A stretch of 64,000 nucleotides of DNA from contig CM026559.1 in NCBI GenBank assembly GCA_015143295.1, positions 20,660,826-20,724,825 of the forward strand. Direction: 5' to 3'. The notes under the pieces are model-generated. The model did not search any database and was not told the origin of the DNA. It saw only the letters and a list, made by a program, of their open reading frames with translations. Both the position numbers and the translations under genes were made by a program. Position 1 is the first letter of the stretch. The number at the start of each line of letters is the position of its first letter. This document shows positions 52,804 to 64,000 of the stretch, one piece after another. This stretch comes from Tetracentron sinense. Lineage: Eukaryota; Streptophyta; Magnoliopsida; Trochodendrales; Trochodendraceae.

Positions 52804-53069
52804 TGCATATTCACCTCGTACCTGTTTAATGACGAGTTCTGAATCCCCATAGATAGTTCATCCATCGGGATCTCAAGAGCCAATTCAAGACCTGCTATTA
52901 GGGTTTCATATTCAACTTCATTGTTTGAACATCCTTCTGTTACGGCGAAGGAATAAGGTAGTATTGCGTTGTCTGGTGTGACAAAAACAATACCGACTCC
53001 TGATTTGTTTTCCTTCGGGTCGATGCGTTTACCTCCAGCAGGGCTTCTTGAAGCTCCATCAAAATACAT
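52665..53069 (-). pseudogene. Second (archaeal-type) RNase H of the Tat element
   Basis: The minus strand starts MYFDGASRSPAGG and has GVGIVFVTPDN and CSNNEVEYETLIAGLELAL, the D-E-D pattern of an RNase H of the kind acquired by Tat/Ogre elements between the first RNase H and integrase. It supports the lineage call. Confidence 0.85.
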
Positions 53070-53072
53070 CTT

Positions 53073-54688
53073 CTAACCTGGTTTGACTTGAACTTGCATA
53101 ACTTCTTTATCAGGGAGGTTGGTAACCAAAGGCGAGTCCGCAGGAATCAGACGTGCTGCAAGGAAATCAGCAAGGGCTTGCCCTTTCACTACTTTTTGGG
53201 GCATGAATTCAATTTCAAATTCGGACAGAAGCACCACCCATTTCACCATTCTGCCAGAGAGAATTGGGTGGGACATTATGTACTTGAGAGGATCGGCTCT
53301 AGATATTAGTTTCATCAAATTCTTAAGCATATAATGCCTTAATTTCTTTAGGGTAAAGATGAGGGCCAAACAGACTTTCTCTATTGGGCTATATCTGCAT
53401 TCTGCTCCAACCAAAGTCTTGCTTAAGTAGTACAACACATTTTCTTTTCCTTGGTCATTATGCTGAGCAAGGAGAGCTCCGAGAGATCCCTCGAGTGCTG
53501 TGACATAGAGGATAAGTGGCCTTCCTCTGATGGGACCCATAAGGACCGGTGGATTTGTGAGATAAGTTTTGATGTTGTCCAGAGCATTTTGACAAGCTTC
53601 ATCCCATTGAAACGGTAATCCCTTCTTCATTAGCCAGGAAAACGGTTGACATCTTCCAGTCAAATTGGAGATGAATCTTCAAATATAAGCAAGTCGACCC
53701 TGAAGTCCTTTCCACTCATGCAGATTTCTTGGAGGAGGCATTTCTTGAATGAGATTTATTTTAGTAGGGTCGATCTCAATTCCTTTATGGCGTACCACAA
53801 AGCCCAAGAATTTTTCAGATGCAACTCCGAAAGCCCATTTGAGCGGGTTCATCTTGAGTTGATGCTGTCGTAATCTGTCAAAGATTTTGTGAAGATCATC
53901 CAGATGATTGTTTCATTGTCTTGTTTTGACAACTAAATCATCGACATGACACTCGACCTTCTCATGGAGAATATCCCCAAATATTATAGTCATGGCCCTT
54001 TGATAAGTTACTTTGGCATTTTTGAGACCGAATGACTTTTTTAGCAAAACACTCCTTTAGAAGTGCGGAAGGCCATAAGCTCTTTATTTTTTGGAGTCAT
54101 CTTGATTTGATTGTAGTCGGAATATCCATCCATGAAGGAGAAAGTTTCGAAGCCAGTTGTGACATTGACCATCATCTTCGTGATGGGTAAAGGGAATTCA
54201 TCCTTAGGGCAGACTTCATTCAAATCCTGGAAGTTTATACAAACTTGAATATTTTCATTCTACTTTTTCACAGGAACCATGTTGGCAAGCCAAGTTAGGT
54301 ATTGAACCTCTCTTATAAACCCGGCTTTGAGGAGTTTATCTACCTAAGCTTCGATTTGAGCGACCAGCTCTGGGTGAGCTTGTCTTTGTGCCTGCTTGAT
54401 CGGCCTGACATCTTCTCGAGTTGTAAGATGATGAACTGTAATTTTTGGATCTAAGCCAGACATATCTGTGTAGTTCCAGGCAAAGACATCCTTATACTCT
54501 TTTAAGAGACAAAGATATTCCTCTTTTTCTATTTGGGAGAGAGAGACACTGATGAAGGTTGGCCTTAGGTCTTGTTCTGAGCCGAGGTTAACTTCAAAAA
54601 GGTCATCAACAATTGCTTGACTTCTTACTTCGAATTCTGGAGAAGTTGGACAGATTTCTATTTCTTTCGGTGGTTCTTCCATGATCAT
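53073..54688 (-). pseudogene. Tat element reverse transcriptase and first RNase H
   Basis: The region begins with the linker ending KEYKDVFAWNYTDMSGLDP (54470-54540) and continues through FPLPITKMMV and FSFMDGYSDYNQIKM (54110-54200). The first RNase H has FQWDEACQNALDNIKTYL, PLILYVTALEGSLGALLAQH and YSPIEKVCLALIFTLKKLRH (53320-53620). The polymerase palm region is present but broken at several places. Confidence 0.85.
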
Positions 54689-54736
54689 CTCTTCTCCTGA
54701 AGAAGAGTCTTCATCTACCGTAATAGTATTTATGGT

Positions 54737-56152
54737 TCACATCAGATCTTCGTTTGGTGAGGAATTAGAGTTTCCTGCTTCAGGCTTTCCCAAGTTAGAA
54801 CCAACCTGCTTATAAGTTGCCAAAGTTATGAGTGTTGGCATGATTTTATGCTCAACTTGCTCTTCTGCTTCAGTATTAAACCCCTGCCTCTCAAGCATTT
54901 TTTTGATTGCCAAATTAAACACAGGCTTCTTTTGATAAGGATTCATTCTTTTACCCTTTCTATTGCTCCGGGTGGTGGCTTTGCCTGCTTGTCCTGCGGA
55001 GTGAAAAACGATGGGCTTTTCCCTTGTTTTTCTGGACGGGACAATGACATCGGGAGTGACTTCCATTGTTGGCCATTTTTGCCATGCACTGAGGCTGACC
55101 TTAGCTAGGCTATCGATCATATTTTGATGCACTGCCTCAACCCATGGGGATGCTTGTAGGGACTCTGCTTCTTCTGGAAGTCATTCCACGGAGACTTCTT
55201 CTGACTTGGACTTCTCCCTAGCCATGACCATATTCACGGTCTGGTTGTGATTTTTCCCAAATACAAAGATTGGGGGATTATACCCAATTCCTGGCGTATC
55301 CGTGTCTACATAGTCACCAGTATCCAGGGCTTTATGCTGCTCCTTTTGTAGCAAAGCTTCATAAGCCGGTAGGATAGTTCCTTTGACTTGTTTTCCTTCT
55401 TTAGGGTCAAACCCTTGATTCTTGAGGAGTCTGGTTGTTTTTTCACCAAAGCTTATCTTCTTCCTGTAAGGATTGATAATCTTGCCTTTTAAATTGGTTC
55501 ATGAGGAGTTTATCTTGTCATATGTACCTAGAGAATTGAAGAGCATCAATTTCTATCCACTTTTCATGGCCAGAATAGTGAAACTAGAGGTAGATTCAAC
55601 CATTGTACAATCCATTCTCCTCAAAGGGATTATATGATCACCTTTCAGAGCTTGAAGGGGGTCGATTTCTTTTAGCTCACAAGTCTGGGAAAGGGCGATT
55701 GACTTGCCCTTCTCTAGATACCGGGAAGATTCGACCAAAGATAGGGTTGGTTCTCCTTCTTTTCTTTGAGATTTTGGGGTGTATTTGAGCACCCTTTTCA
55801 GAGCTTCTATTTGGACAGGTCCGTGATTGCTTTTCAGGCCATTCTCAAATTTTTCCTCTTTGAGCTTCTGTTGAAGGTTTCTTTGAGCACTCTTGACATT
55901 AAAATGCGCATTTGCGTCATATGCCTCTGCATCATTAAATGGATCATCGTCAGCATCGATCCTTACTTGCCTATTCCCTTGAGGGTATTTAAGGCACTGG
56001 TGATAGGTGGATGACGTGACTAGATGGTTGTGCATCCATTACCGCCCCAACAGGGCATTGTATGACGTATCGACTTCGATCACAAGAAACGTCGTAGTTT
56101 CAGCAATATCCCCAAATCTGGTTTTGAGGTTGACCATGCCCATGGGCTTCTA
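54737..56152 (-). other. Linker between protease and reverse transcriptase of the Tat element
   Basis: Long, broken, hydrophilic open stretches (54737-55132, 55553-56035) include repeated forms of NPYQKKP-FNLAIKKMLERQGF and a G-patch-like tail. Similar spacer regions are normal in Tat elements. I do not assign a function. Confidence 0.5.
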
Positions 56153-56479
56153 TTAATTTTGGTTGAAGCCTTGGATGATCAGGTTACTTTCATGAAGCTG
56201 ACCTATTTTTACACCAAACTCGGACAACATTCTTCTTGGAAGGATGTTGACAGCTGAACCCCCATCTATCATCACTTTGGAGATTCTGGTTTCATTAACC
56301 AGACCTGAGATGAAAAGTGGCCGGTTATGCTGGAGAGTCTCAGCTCGCATATCTTCATCATCAAAGGTGATTGTTAAGAGGCATGAAGCTCCTGTTTGAG
56401 GAGGCTGCGTCGGATAACTTGTGACTTCTTCAGAAAATTCCTCCAGATTAGAGAGGGCATATATGAGAGACCTTCTCAA
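56153..56479 (-). pseudogene. Tat element protease
   Basis: The minus strand has RPLFISGLVNETRISKVMID followed by GGSAVNILP near 56230-56310, the D-G-G/S-S active-site form of retroelement aspartic proteases. It lies between gag and reverse transcriptase as expected. Confidence 0.8.
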
Positions 56480-57964
56480 TTATGGAGACATCTTGAGAGC
56501 ATTATAGACGCTCAACAAGGAATAAATTTTCTTCAGATGGGCTAGGATATCGTATTTGACCCTCTCATTACTGGGAGCTGTTTGGGTTTGGGCCGGTTTG
56601 GCTCTGGTCTAATTCTCGTGTTGGACTGGCACAAACCTCAGTTGTAGCTTTCTTCCTGATCGGAGGTTGAGTTGATAGACTTTGGCAATCGTCTGATCTA
56701 TGGGTTCAGACGATTCACCTTCCAAGAGTTGGACCATGTTCACAGAACTGAAGTCCAGCCTTCTTTTCTTGCTTTGGAAAGACGACTGCCCTGTTGGACT
56801 TCCAGATTGAACTGAGCTTTGTTCAGATGCCTATGAGTTGTCAGGAAACCCTGAGTTTAGGACTGCTTCTTTCGTCGAAGGGTCACTGTCCAAACTAAAT
56901 GCAGCAAGTCAATCTTGGTTATCGAGCTGAGTTGAGATTTGCACTGGTCGTCGCATATGACGATGGTTTGAGGTTAGAACTTCAGGCGTTATTAGCCTTT
57001 CTTGAGGGGAATCAGATTGTACTTATTTATCTTCTGTCTCTCTTTCTCCTCCAGATGAGAATCCTTCAGAGGGGTCTGAAAGTCCCATAGGGGTCCGTCC
57101 TGGCTGGATGGTCTCCTTTCTGAGAGTTCAACGTCTTCAGATTGATCTAGCCAATTTTGAAATGCCCGGTGTCTTTCTGGACTGCAGGCTACCATTGGTT
57201 TTGGCATATCCAACCATGAAGGGTTTTCATTTGGGACCGCATCAATGACATAGCAGGAAAAGAATTTGGATTCGTCTCCCGAATCTGTTGACTGAAGGCT
57301 ATTATAATCGCAATCGGAGTAGAAGCCTGGAGGGACAAAATCCATCAAGTTGATCGACAAGAGCATCTTGGGTGGGGCCATTTTTCCTGGCTTTCCTCAC
57401 TCTTTCTTTCTTCTTTTCAACCTTGGCTATGCACTTCCCTTGTAGCCCGAGCTTGCTTTTTAGCATCGGCGTTTTGAGCCAACTGCTTTTTCTTTTTAGC
57501 CCCTTTATTTAAGAGGGTCCAGTCTTCTTCATCTGACGGTTTGTCGTCAGGAAGTTTGTCACTCGAAGATGCTTTATTTCATCAATTGGCTCTGAAGCCA
57601 TAATCGTATTGGATGTAGCTGCCTGCTGGAGATCGTCAATGACAATTTCTTTATTGTCCAAAAGCCCCTGGATGATGTCCTTTAGTACAAAGCAGTTACC
57701 TATCTTGTGACTGATTATACGATGATAAGGACTTTATTTGGGATCATTTTTCATCTCGATCTCTTGAGGTCTCCGACTTTTCGGGAGAGTGATGAGTTCA
57801 TTGGTAAGGAGATCTTCAAATAGATCCTCAACAATGTCTTCCGAGACTGAATATGTTCTATTCATCCTTTCTTCCATAGTGATCTTCTTTGGTGGCTCCG
57901 TTTTACCTCACCATTGTGGCTTCCTAGATCCACCCTGAATTGGTTTAGTACCAACCTTAATTGG

Positions 57965-59138
57965 TCATTTGCCGTTGTTTGTCAGGCCAGTTAATCTATC
58001 GGCACTCGGTGCTGGTGGCGCAGTCTTTTTGGCTTCAACTACTGCAGCCGTTGAGGATTTAAGGTGATCAGTGCCCCTGCCTCGCCTTCTCTTTCCTATA
58101 TGGCTCTCCATGTCATGTGCTTTTGTGCACAAATCTTCAAAACCATTAAAGGTTTGAGCTATAAGGGCATTTGAAAGGTCATGCCTGAAGTTGTTGAGGC
58201 ACATCTGGATGAGTTCCAACTAAGTGAACTTTTAAGGACAGGAGAAGGTTAATGATCTCCATTAGGCAATAAACTCTTTTACTATTTCATTGTCCTTTTA
58301 CCGAGTTTCGATTAATTCCAGAACACCTACTCTTCTTCGGGTGTTGTAGAATTGCTTGCTAAATTCGGTCACCATTGTGCTCCAATCAGAGATTGAAGCC
58401 TCAGGGAGGTTAGCATACCATGTGAAAGCAGCGCCTTCTAGGGATTGTACAAAGAGTTGGAGGCAAAGAGCTCTGGTCTTGGATGCCAATCCACACCTTG
58501 AGAGGAAATGAGACAGGTGTTGCCTCGGATCTCCAGTGCCATCGAACATCTTGAATGTTGGTTGAACAAAGCCTGGTGGGAACAGAACCACATCCATGAT
58601 TGCTGGATAAGACTTTATGATCATCCGTACATCTTCTTTTTCTTTGGCCTACCGCATTTGATTGCGAACAGTCTCTTCAATTGCATCCAAAAGAGACGGT
58701 GAAACCCCTAGTATGAGGGTGGCCTGATTTGGAATGGGACCCGTTTCGGGCACCCTTGGATGATTTGCTGCTACCTCCTTGGTACAGGAAGCGGGGTCTA
58801 GGTGCTAATGCAGATTTGAGAGCTGATAATTGATTAGCTAAGTCTTGCATTTGAGACATCATGGCTGTGATCTGATCATCCTTGTACTGGAGTTGAGCCT
58901 ATAAGGCTGCTGTTTGATCATTTTATGGCGGAGGTACCGAAGTTGAAGGGTCATTCCCCTGACCTGCATTCCCATCTAGATTTATCATCATGGCCGCTAT
59001 CGGTCGTTCTGACGTTGGTCTCTGTAACTGGAACAAATTTGGAAATTCTTCTTCTACAAAATATGCACTGTGCATCTTATATAAAGGGTTTGGTACTCGA
59101 AAAACTTGTCGAGGCAACTCCTGCACAATTTCTGGCAT
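57965..59138 (-). pseudogene. Tat element gag
   Basis: The minus strand reads FKMFDGTGDPRQHLSHFLSR, LFVQSLEGAAFTWYANLPEA and WSTMVTEFSKQFYNTRR (58310-58560), the core signature of plant gypsy Gag. It is preceded by a linker with RQVFRVPNPLYKM and followed by the segment LIQMCLNNFRHDL. Broken in several places. Confidence 0.85.
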
Positions 59139-60152
59139 GCTTGACTAAAGAACTAGTTCGTCAGAACCATAATCTTCGGTTGGCAGGGTTTCTCCCAATT
59201 CTCTTGGAGAGGTTACCGGGGTCGCTTCTTGTTCTAACCCTTCTTGGTATCTACTGACATCAGGCTCTAGAGCCGATTGAACTAGGTCTTGGGCTTTTTA
59301 TTTACCTCTGGCCTGACTCTTGCGGCTCCTTTTTCTTCTCGAAATTTCTAGACTAGGAGCGACTATTCCAACAGCCCTTGAGGACTCTGTTTCGTCCAAA
59401 GCGACTAAAATAGCGATGGCTGAACTCTGAGAATCCTGCCTTGCTGATAAGTTCTACTCAGGCATTGCCCCAGTTCCTTGGAACACTGGGGTTGTATACT
59501 CTTCCAGAGCTGGGTTGAGTCTAGTGCCGATCACATTCATGGACACTCTTTCATAACTGACATATGATGCTCCGGTATTTGTTTTCTCCCAAGTAGGGTG
59601 AATAGGCGCAGAAGGCTCAGTCTTTCACTTCTGGTAAACAAAACGGATCTTGTCTGAGGTACCAGTCGACCTTCTTGCCTTCTGATTTCTGGGTTTCCTT
59701 GGCCTTGACTGATAAGTATATACCTTTGGCGGAGCCGAAGGGTACTTCCTATTTCTGAGTTGAAGGATTTTCTCAGGAGTCTTCTTCCTGGGCATTTCAA
59801 AAGCGGAAGTGCTTCTATTCAGCACCTTAACCCTAAGGTCATATGGTGCTGCTAGTCTTCTTTCTGGTTCAACGCTTACCCTGCCCTAAAATGGGCTTAC
59901 ATCTCTGGATGGAGGCCGCTGGTGTTGATGACGGACTGATGTCCTCATTGATGTGAAGGTTGCAAGGTTAGCGCCTCAGAAATCATTCGGACCCAGTCTG
60001 TATAACAAGTCTTTGTTTGCTTGTTCTGGATTCGAAGTGTTTCTTGCATTAACAGCTGGACGATATTGATCACGGCTATTAATGCCCCTTGCATCATCAT
60101 CAGATGATGAATCTGACTCTGAGAATACTCTTCTTTTGTTGGCTATATAATG
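59139..60152 (-). other. Region between the repeat-coding ORF and gag
   Basis: No family signature is visible. Arg/Lys- and Pro-rich open stretches (59537-59825) resemble an N-terminal extension of Gag or the end of ORF1 rather than an enzyme. Confidence 0.5.
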
Positions 60153-61265
60153 TCAACTCCTTTCTTTATTAGAAAGGGAAATCTGTCCGTGGACCATATC
60201 CACGGATTGCCTTGGACCTGCACCTGTGAAGGGGGTATGTTTCTGACTCTCGGACTGGATTTGGCCTCTACTCCGGGTGGTCTGGCCTTCGGTCCATGGA
60301 TCAGGCTTGGGCCTATTCACCGATGGTCTTGGATTTCTGTCCGTGGACAGTGCTAAAATTCTGTCCATGGACGGAGCTGACCTCCTGTCTGTGGACATTT
60401 TGGATCTTCCGTCTGTGGACGGTTTTGATTCCTTATCTGTGGACAGTCTTAATTCTCCGTTCGTGAACGGTCTTGAATTTCCATCCGTAGACAGTCTTGA
60501 TTCCTCGTCTGTGGACAGTCTCGAGCTTCTGTCCGTGGACAGTATTGCATTTCTATCCGTGGACAATCTTCTATTCCTATCTGTGGACTCTGTTCGTTGA
60601 CGTTTCTTGTTCACTGATGAATGCCCTAAGGCATCTTTCTCAATTACTTTGTATTTTTTAAAGTTATTTGAGGGATTGTTCATTAAGTCGTTTAAGCCCT
60701 TGGCTTTATTCATTTGTCCTGGTGAAATTTGGGCAGCATATCCCCGCCTTGGATAATTTTTCAATGGGGTAGCTCCAACAGCCAACTTGGACTAAGGGGG
60801 CTTATATCCAACTAGTCGTGTGGTCGGCCCCAGCGATTGCGGCCTTTCCATTACGGACTGTTGGGATTTGAGACGGCTTGTTAGGCCTGACCCAGTGTTT
60901 GACATAGGTCTGCCTTTTGGGCTGACCTGTCGCAGAGTGATAGAACCACCCTGCAGTATGTGAACCCAGTTGGGTACACCCTCCATGGTGCACTCTGATG
61001 GGAATGCACTCTGTCCATGGGGCATCCTGGGAGATATGTCCGCTCCATGGTGCATCCTAGGGGATATGTCTACTCTGTGGCACATCCTCTTGGGTACAGT
61101 CTCTCCGTGAGACATCCTGGGGGATACCGGTTGTCCACAGAGTATCCTTGGAGATGCTACTACTCCGTGGTGCACCTTGGGGGATGCACTTGCTCCGTGG
61201 TGCATCCTTGGGGATGCACCCTGTCCCTGGTGTATCTTTGGGGATACACCTGCTCTGTGGGGCAT
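60153..61265 (-). pseudogene. Repeat-coding region upstream of gag in the Tat element
   Basis: Two kinds of 30-bp, 10-residue repeats share one reading phase on the minus strand. About 60990-61265 has ten or so copies of SPRMHHGADI; about 60310-60600 has a dozen copies of LSTDRNSR-type units. The first is His/Arg/Gly-rich and the second Ser/Thr/Asp/Arg-rich. Units differ at several positions yet length stays at 30 bp, so expansion kept the frame. Tat/Ogre elements are known for an ORF1 of unknown role at this place. It is broken at one or more points. Confidence 0.6.
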
Positions 61266-61504
61266 CTTAGGGATGCACCATGTCTGTGGACTGGACAGGG
61301 TTGACTCCTCCGTGGAGGAGCAGCAAGGCCCTCATTGAGCGTTCGGCCAATAGACCGAGGCCTCATGATTGGGGCCGCTGCCACCTCAGCCCAAGTTAGG
61401 GGGTGAGTCGCTGGAATCGGCATCGGAGGGACATAGACCCTCCTCTTGATTGTGAGCACGTAGGTCAGGCGGATGTAGACGGTCTCGATTATCCTGCACA
61501 CCAA

Positions 61505-61622
61505 TCGAAGATAAGAGAGAGAAATGATTACTCACTTTCCTTTTTTTTTGTTCTTATTTTATTTTTTAATTCTTCATTAAAGATGAGAGGAGAAGAATGT
61601 CCCACCAGGCGTGCCACTAATT
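61505..61622 (-). other. Leader and candidate primer-binding site of the Tat element
   Basis: Next to the 5' LTR the minus strand reads TTAGTGGCACGCCTGGTGG (about 61601-61619). The place and the TGG start fit a primer-binding site, but I cannot name the tRNA from memory with confidence. Confidence 0.5.
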
Positions 61623-63958
61623 TGTAAGCGCAAAATTTGTCTTCTTTGCTTTCAAATTTCCTGTATTGTTGTATGGAGTTTATTGTTTGTTGTGGGGGAC
61701 TATCCTTCCAATCTGAGTAAACTCAGATTGTTAAATTACCTTCCCTATATTGGGGAAGAACCTCTGATTAAGATGAATAATAGAAAGAAGAATAAAGATT
61801 GAATAAAGTATATGTATTTATTCAATGGGGTTGCCCAATTCTCATATAGGCGTTAAAAGTACCTCATTGAGGTCTTTATATGTGCAGAAAAGGAAAGAGA
61901 ATGGGGTGGCCATTTTATGAGGCTCACCTGATATTCTCCATACCAGGGGAGATCTTCTTCTTCCTTGCTTGCTTGCTGCTGTACTTGCTGCTTGAAGGGG
62001 ATGAAAGAGTTTTTCCCTTTCTTCTGGGTTTTTCCCGTATTCCTCCGTGTATCTTTGTGTCTCTTCGTGTGTGTTTCTTTTAAGAAACACCTTTTATAGG
62101 TTTGAGAGAGTCCTTTTCTGGACTCCCTCTTTGACTCCCTTATTTTAGGAAAGTCAAAAAGGGCTCTCCTCTTAGAGGATGCCAGCTTGCGGGTCTCTTT
62201 TATCTGGAAGACTCCTTAAGCTCAAGAGAATCCTGTTCTTTTGAAAACTCTTGTACCAGGTTTCCCCTTTTGGGGGGAATCCTAGTACTTTTCGAAAATG
62301 AGGATGTTTAACCACATCCTCTCTTAGGATATAGGATATAGTCCTAATCCTATTAGAATTATGGGGTGCCATATGGCATCCCATGAGAATTTAAAGGAGG
62401 GGATCCTTATCTTGGGATCCCCCCACAGCTTGACAGAGATTCTCTTTATCAAGGATTCTCTGCCCTATGACAGTCAGATACTGACTGTTAGCCAAGGACA
62501 TACTGACCTAGGTCAGTCCACGGATTTAAAGGGTGAGACCATAGGTCTCGCCCATGGACCACGGGGTGAGACCATAGGTCTCACCCATAAACCAGAGGTC
62601 TTGCCCGTGGTCTGGGATAGATCCAGGACATGATACTTGATCCATGAGGATTTATCCTCAAGGCTTGGACACGTGTCAGCATCTCGGAGGTTGACACTAA
62701 ATATGACCTGTGGGGGTTTTATCCTCACGGATGGGATAGGTGTCAACCTATCAGAGGCTGACACCAAATATGATCCGTGGGGGTTTCATCCTCACGGATG
62801 GGATAGGTGTCAACCTCTCGGAGGCTGACACCAAATATGATCCGTGGGGGTTTTATCCTCACGGATGGGACATGTGTCAACCTCTCAGAGGTTGGGACCA
62901 AGGATGGATCCGTGAATTTTTGTCCTCACAGATTGAACACGTGGCAGTCTCTTGGAGGCTAACACTCAAAGTTGGATCCGTGAGGTTTTGGTCCTCACAG
63001 ATTGAACACGTGTCAACCTCATGGAGGCTAACACTCAAAGTTGGATCTGTGAGGTTTTGGTCCTCACAGATTGAACACGTGTCAACCTCATGGAGGCTAA
63101 CACTCAAAGTTGGATCTGTGAGGTTTTGATCTTCACGGCTAGGACACGTGTCAGTCTCTTTGAGACTAACACTAAAGAGTCATCTGTGAGGTTTTTGTCC
63201 TCACGGATTAGACACATGTCAATCTCTCGGAGACTAACACTTAGGGGTCAGATCCGTGAGATTTGTTTTCATGGATCAGACACGTGTCAGCCTCTTGGAG
63301 GCTAGCACTAAATATGGATCTGTGAGGTTTTGGCCTTACAGAATAGATACGTGTCAGTCTCTCGGAGGTTGACACTCAAGATGGATCCGTGAGGTTTTGA
63401 CCTCACAGAATTGACATGTGTCAGCCTCTCAGAGGTTGACACTCAAAGTGTGGATCCGTGAGGTTTTGGTCCTCACGAAAACGAAACATGTCAGCTTCTT
63501 GGAGGCTGACACCAAAAGAAGGATCCGTGAGGTTTATTCTTATGGTCCTAGCACGTGTCAGCCTCTCGGAGGCTGATAGCCAAATGTTATCCGTGGGATT
63601 TTGATCTCACAGATTGGATACGTGTCAAATTCTCGGAGGCTGACATTCAAGACTCATCCGTGAGGTTTCTGATCTTCATGGACTTGGTATGTACCAATCT
63701 CTCGGAGACTTACCTCCGAGGATTTTATCTGTGAGGTTTTGCCCCCCTTGGATTTGATAAGTATCAGCCCCATGGGGGTTGATACTAAGTCTTGATCCAT
63801 GAGGTTTTGGTCCCCATAGATTGAACTTGTATGAGCCCCATTAGGGCTAACACTGAGAGGTTTTATCTTCTTAGAGCAGAGGTAGAGATCAGGTGTAGGC
63901 GACTGTATTGAACTTGGGGCGTCCAACTCATTAGGGTGTTGCAATTTTGCTGCCTACA
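61623..63958 (-). repeat. 5' LTR of the Tat element
   Basis: 2336 bp with a CCTATAAAAG box at 62091-62100 (minus strand), two GAGACCATAGGTCTC units (62535, 62568) and the 69-bp hairpin array at about 62633-63860, upstream of the TATA box. Confidence 0.88.
62633..63860 (-). repeat. 69-bp tandem array with two hairpins per unit, 5' LTR copy
   Basis: Seventeen to eighteen units, the same family as 48188-49290. Neighbouring units at 62975-63120 are almost identical, so local duplication is still recent in this copy. The upstream-of-TATA position makes a promoter or enhancer role possible. Confidence 0.85.
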
Positions 63959-64000
63959 CATACTTCATAATTTCACACATTATAATATCATTGGATCAGT
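63959..64000 (-). mobile_element. Decayed copia element resumed
   Basis: The CATAC duplication is followed by AT-rich sequence that should continue the element cut at 47147; too short to identify on its own. Confidence 0.5.

Larger units (their letters stand above)
47148..63958 (-). mobile_element. Tat-lineage Ty3/gypsy retrotransposon, 16.8 kb
   Basis: LTRs at 47148-49381 and 61623-63958 read TGTAGGCAGC to GCGCTTACA on the minus strand, with the duplication CATAC at 47143-47147 and 63959-63963. Order on the minus strand: a repeat-coding region upstream of gag (60153-61265), gag, protease, reverse transcriptase with its RNase H, a second archaeal-type RNase H, integrase, then about 2 kb of non-coding sequence. 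A long region upstream of gag, a double RNase H and large size are marks of the Tat (Ogre-like) group. LTR differences are roughly 5-7 % by eye, so it is the older of the two large insertions. The coding part is broken at a dozen or more places. Confidence 0.9.

Noticed and set aside
60277-60600. Plus-strand frame with LSVDSLD repeats opposite the Tat repeat region
   Set aside because: It is the antisense shadow of the 30-bp repeat; element genes are on the minus strand.

Overview
The window is plant nuclear DNA, AT-rich and packed with transposable elements. Plant-type Ty1/copia and Ty3/gypsy elements, En/Spm (CACTA), hAT, Helitron, MULE-like and other MITE families, and a plant LINE are all present, together with one plant receptor-kinase gene. 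The species cannot be read from the sequence; an angiosperm with a large, repeat-rich genome is the safe call. I see no tRNA, rRNA, CRISPR or bacterial-type operon.

Left part (1-13.6 kb). The only convincing host gene is an LRK10L/PR5K-type receptor-like kinase on the minus strand: kinase exon 1199-2445, intron 2446-3778 with a MITE inside, and a 40-bp membrane-side exon 3779-3818. No ectodomain exon is recognisable. Upstream are a MITE (4059-4376), a MULE-type MITE with a 9-bp target duplication (5173-5331) and a 53-bp tandem repeat. Next is a MITE split by a young non-autonomous LTR retrotransposon (5858-10392, AGTGT duplication), whose LTRs are largely minisatellite. A non-autonomous Helitron (10897-11824) carrying another MITE follows, then a 5'-truncated LINE fragment (12282-13400, minus).

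Right part (13.6-64 kb) is one nested stack. The outer layer is a CACTA element on the minus strand: 3' end at 13593, a TNP1-like gene, and a TNP2 gene split by an insertion. Its 5' end is not reached. Three insertions sit in it. (1) A very young Maximus/SIRE-type copia element (13901-25057, ATATA duplication, LTRs about 0.5 % different by eye) has an extra ORF between pol and the 3' LTR. (2) A hAT element (28921-39856) lies in the DUF4216 exon of TNP2 with an 8-bp duplication; it was itself invaded by a gypsy-derived non-autonomous LTR element (29533-36492, TTAAG duplication). (3) A decayed copia element (from about 43010, continuing past the window) was invaded by a 16.8-kb Tat-lineage gypsy element (47148-63958, CATAC duplication).

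The most interesting signals are regulatory or structural. ACCGATCGATCGGT-type palindromes cluster just upstream of the TATA box in the copia LTR and recur just upstream of a TATA-like box before its extra ORF, which suggests an internal promoter. The same motif occurs in the unrelated gypsy-derived LTR. In two unrelated LTR families, and in the Tat 3' noncoding region, tandem repeats contain hairpins whose two arms change together from unit to unit. The Tat element also has a long region upstream of gag built from two kinds of in-frame 10-residue repeats.
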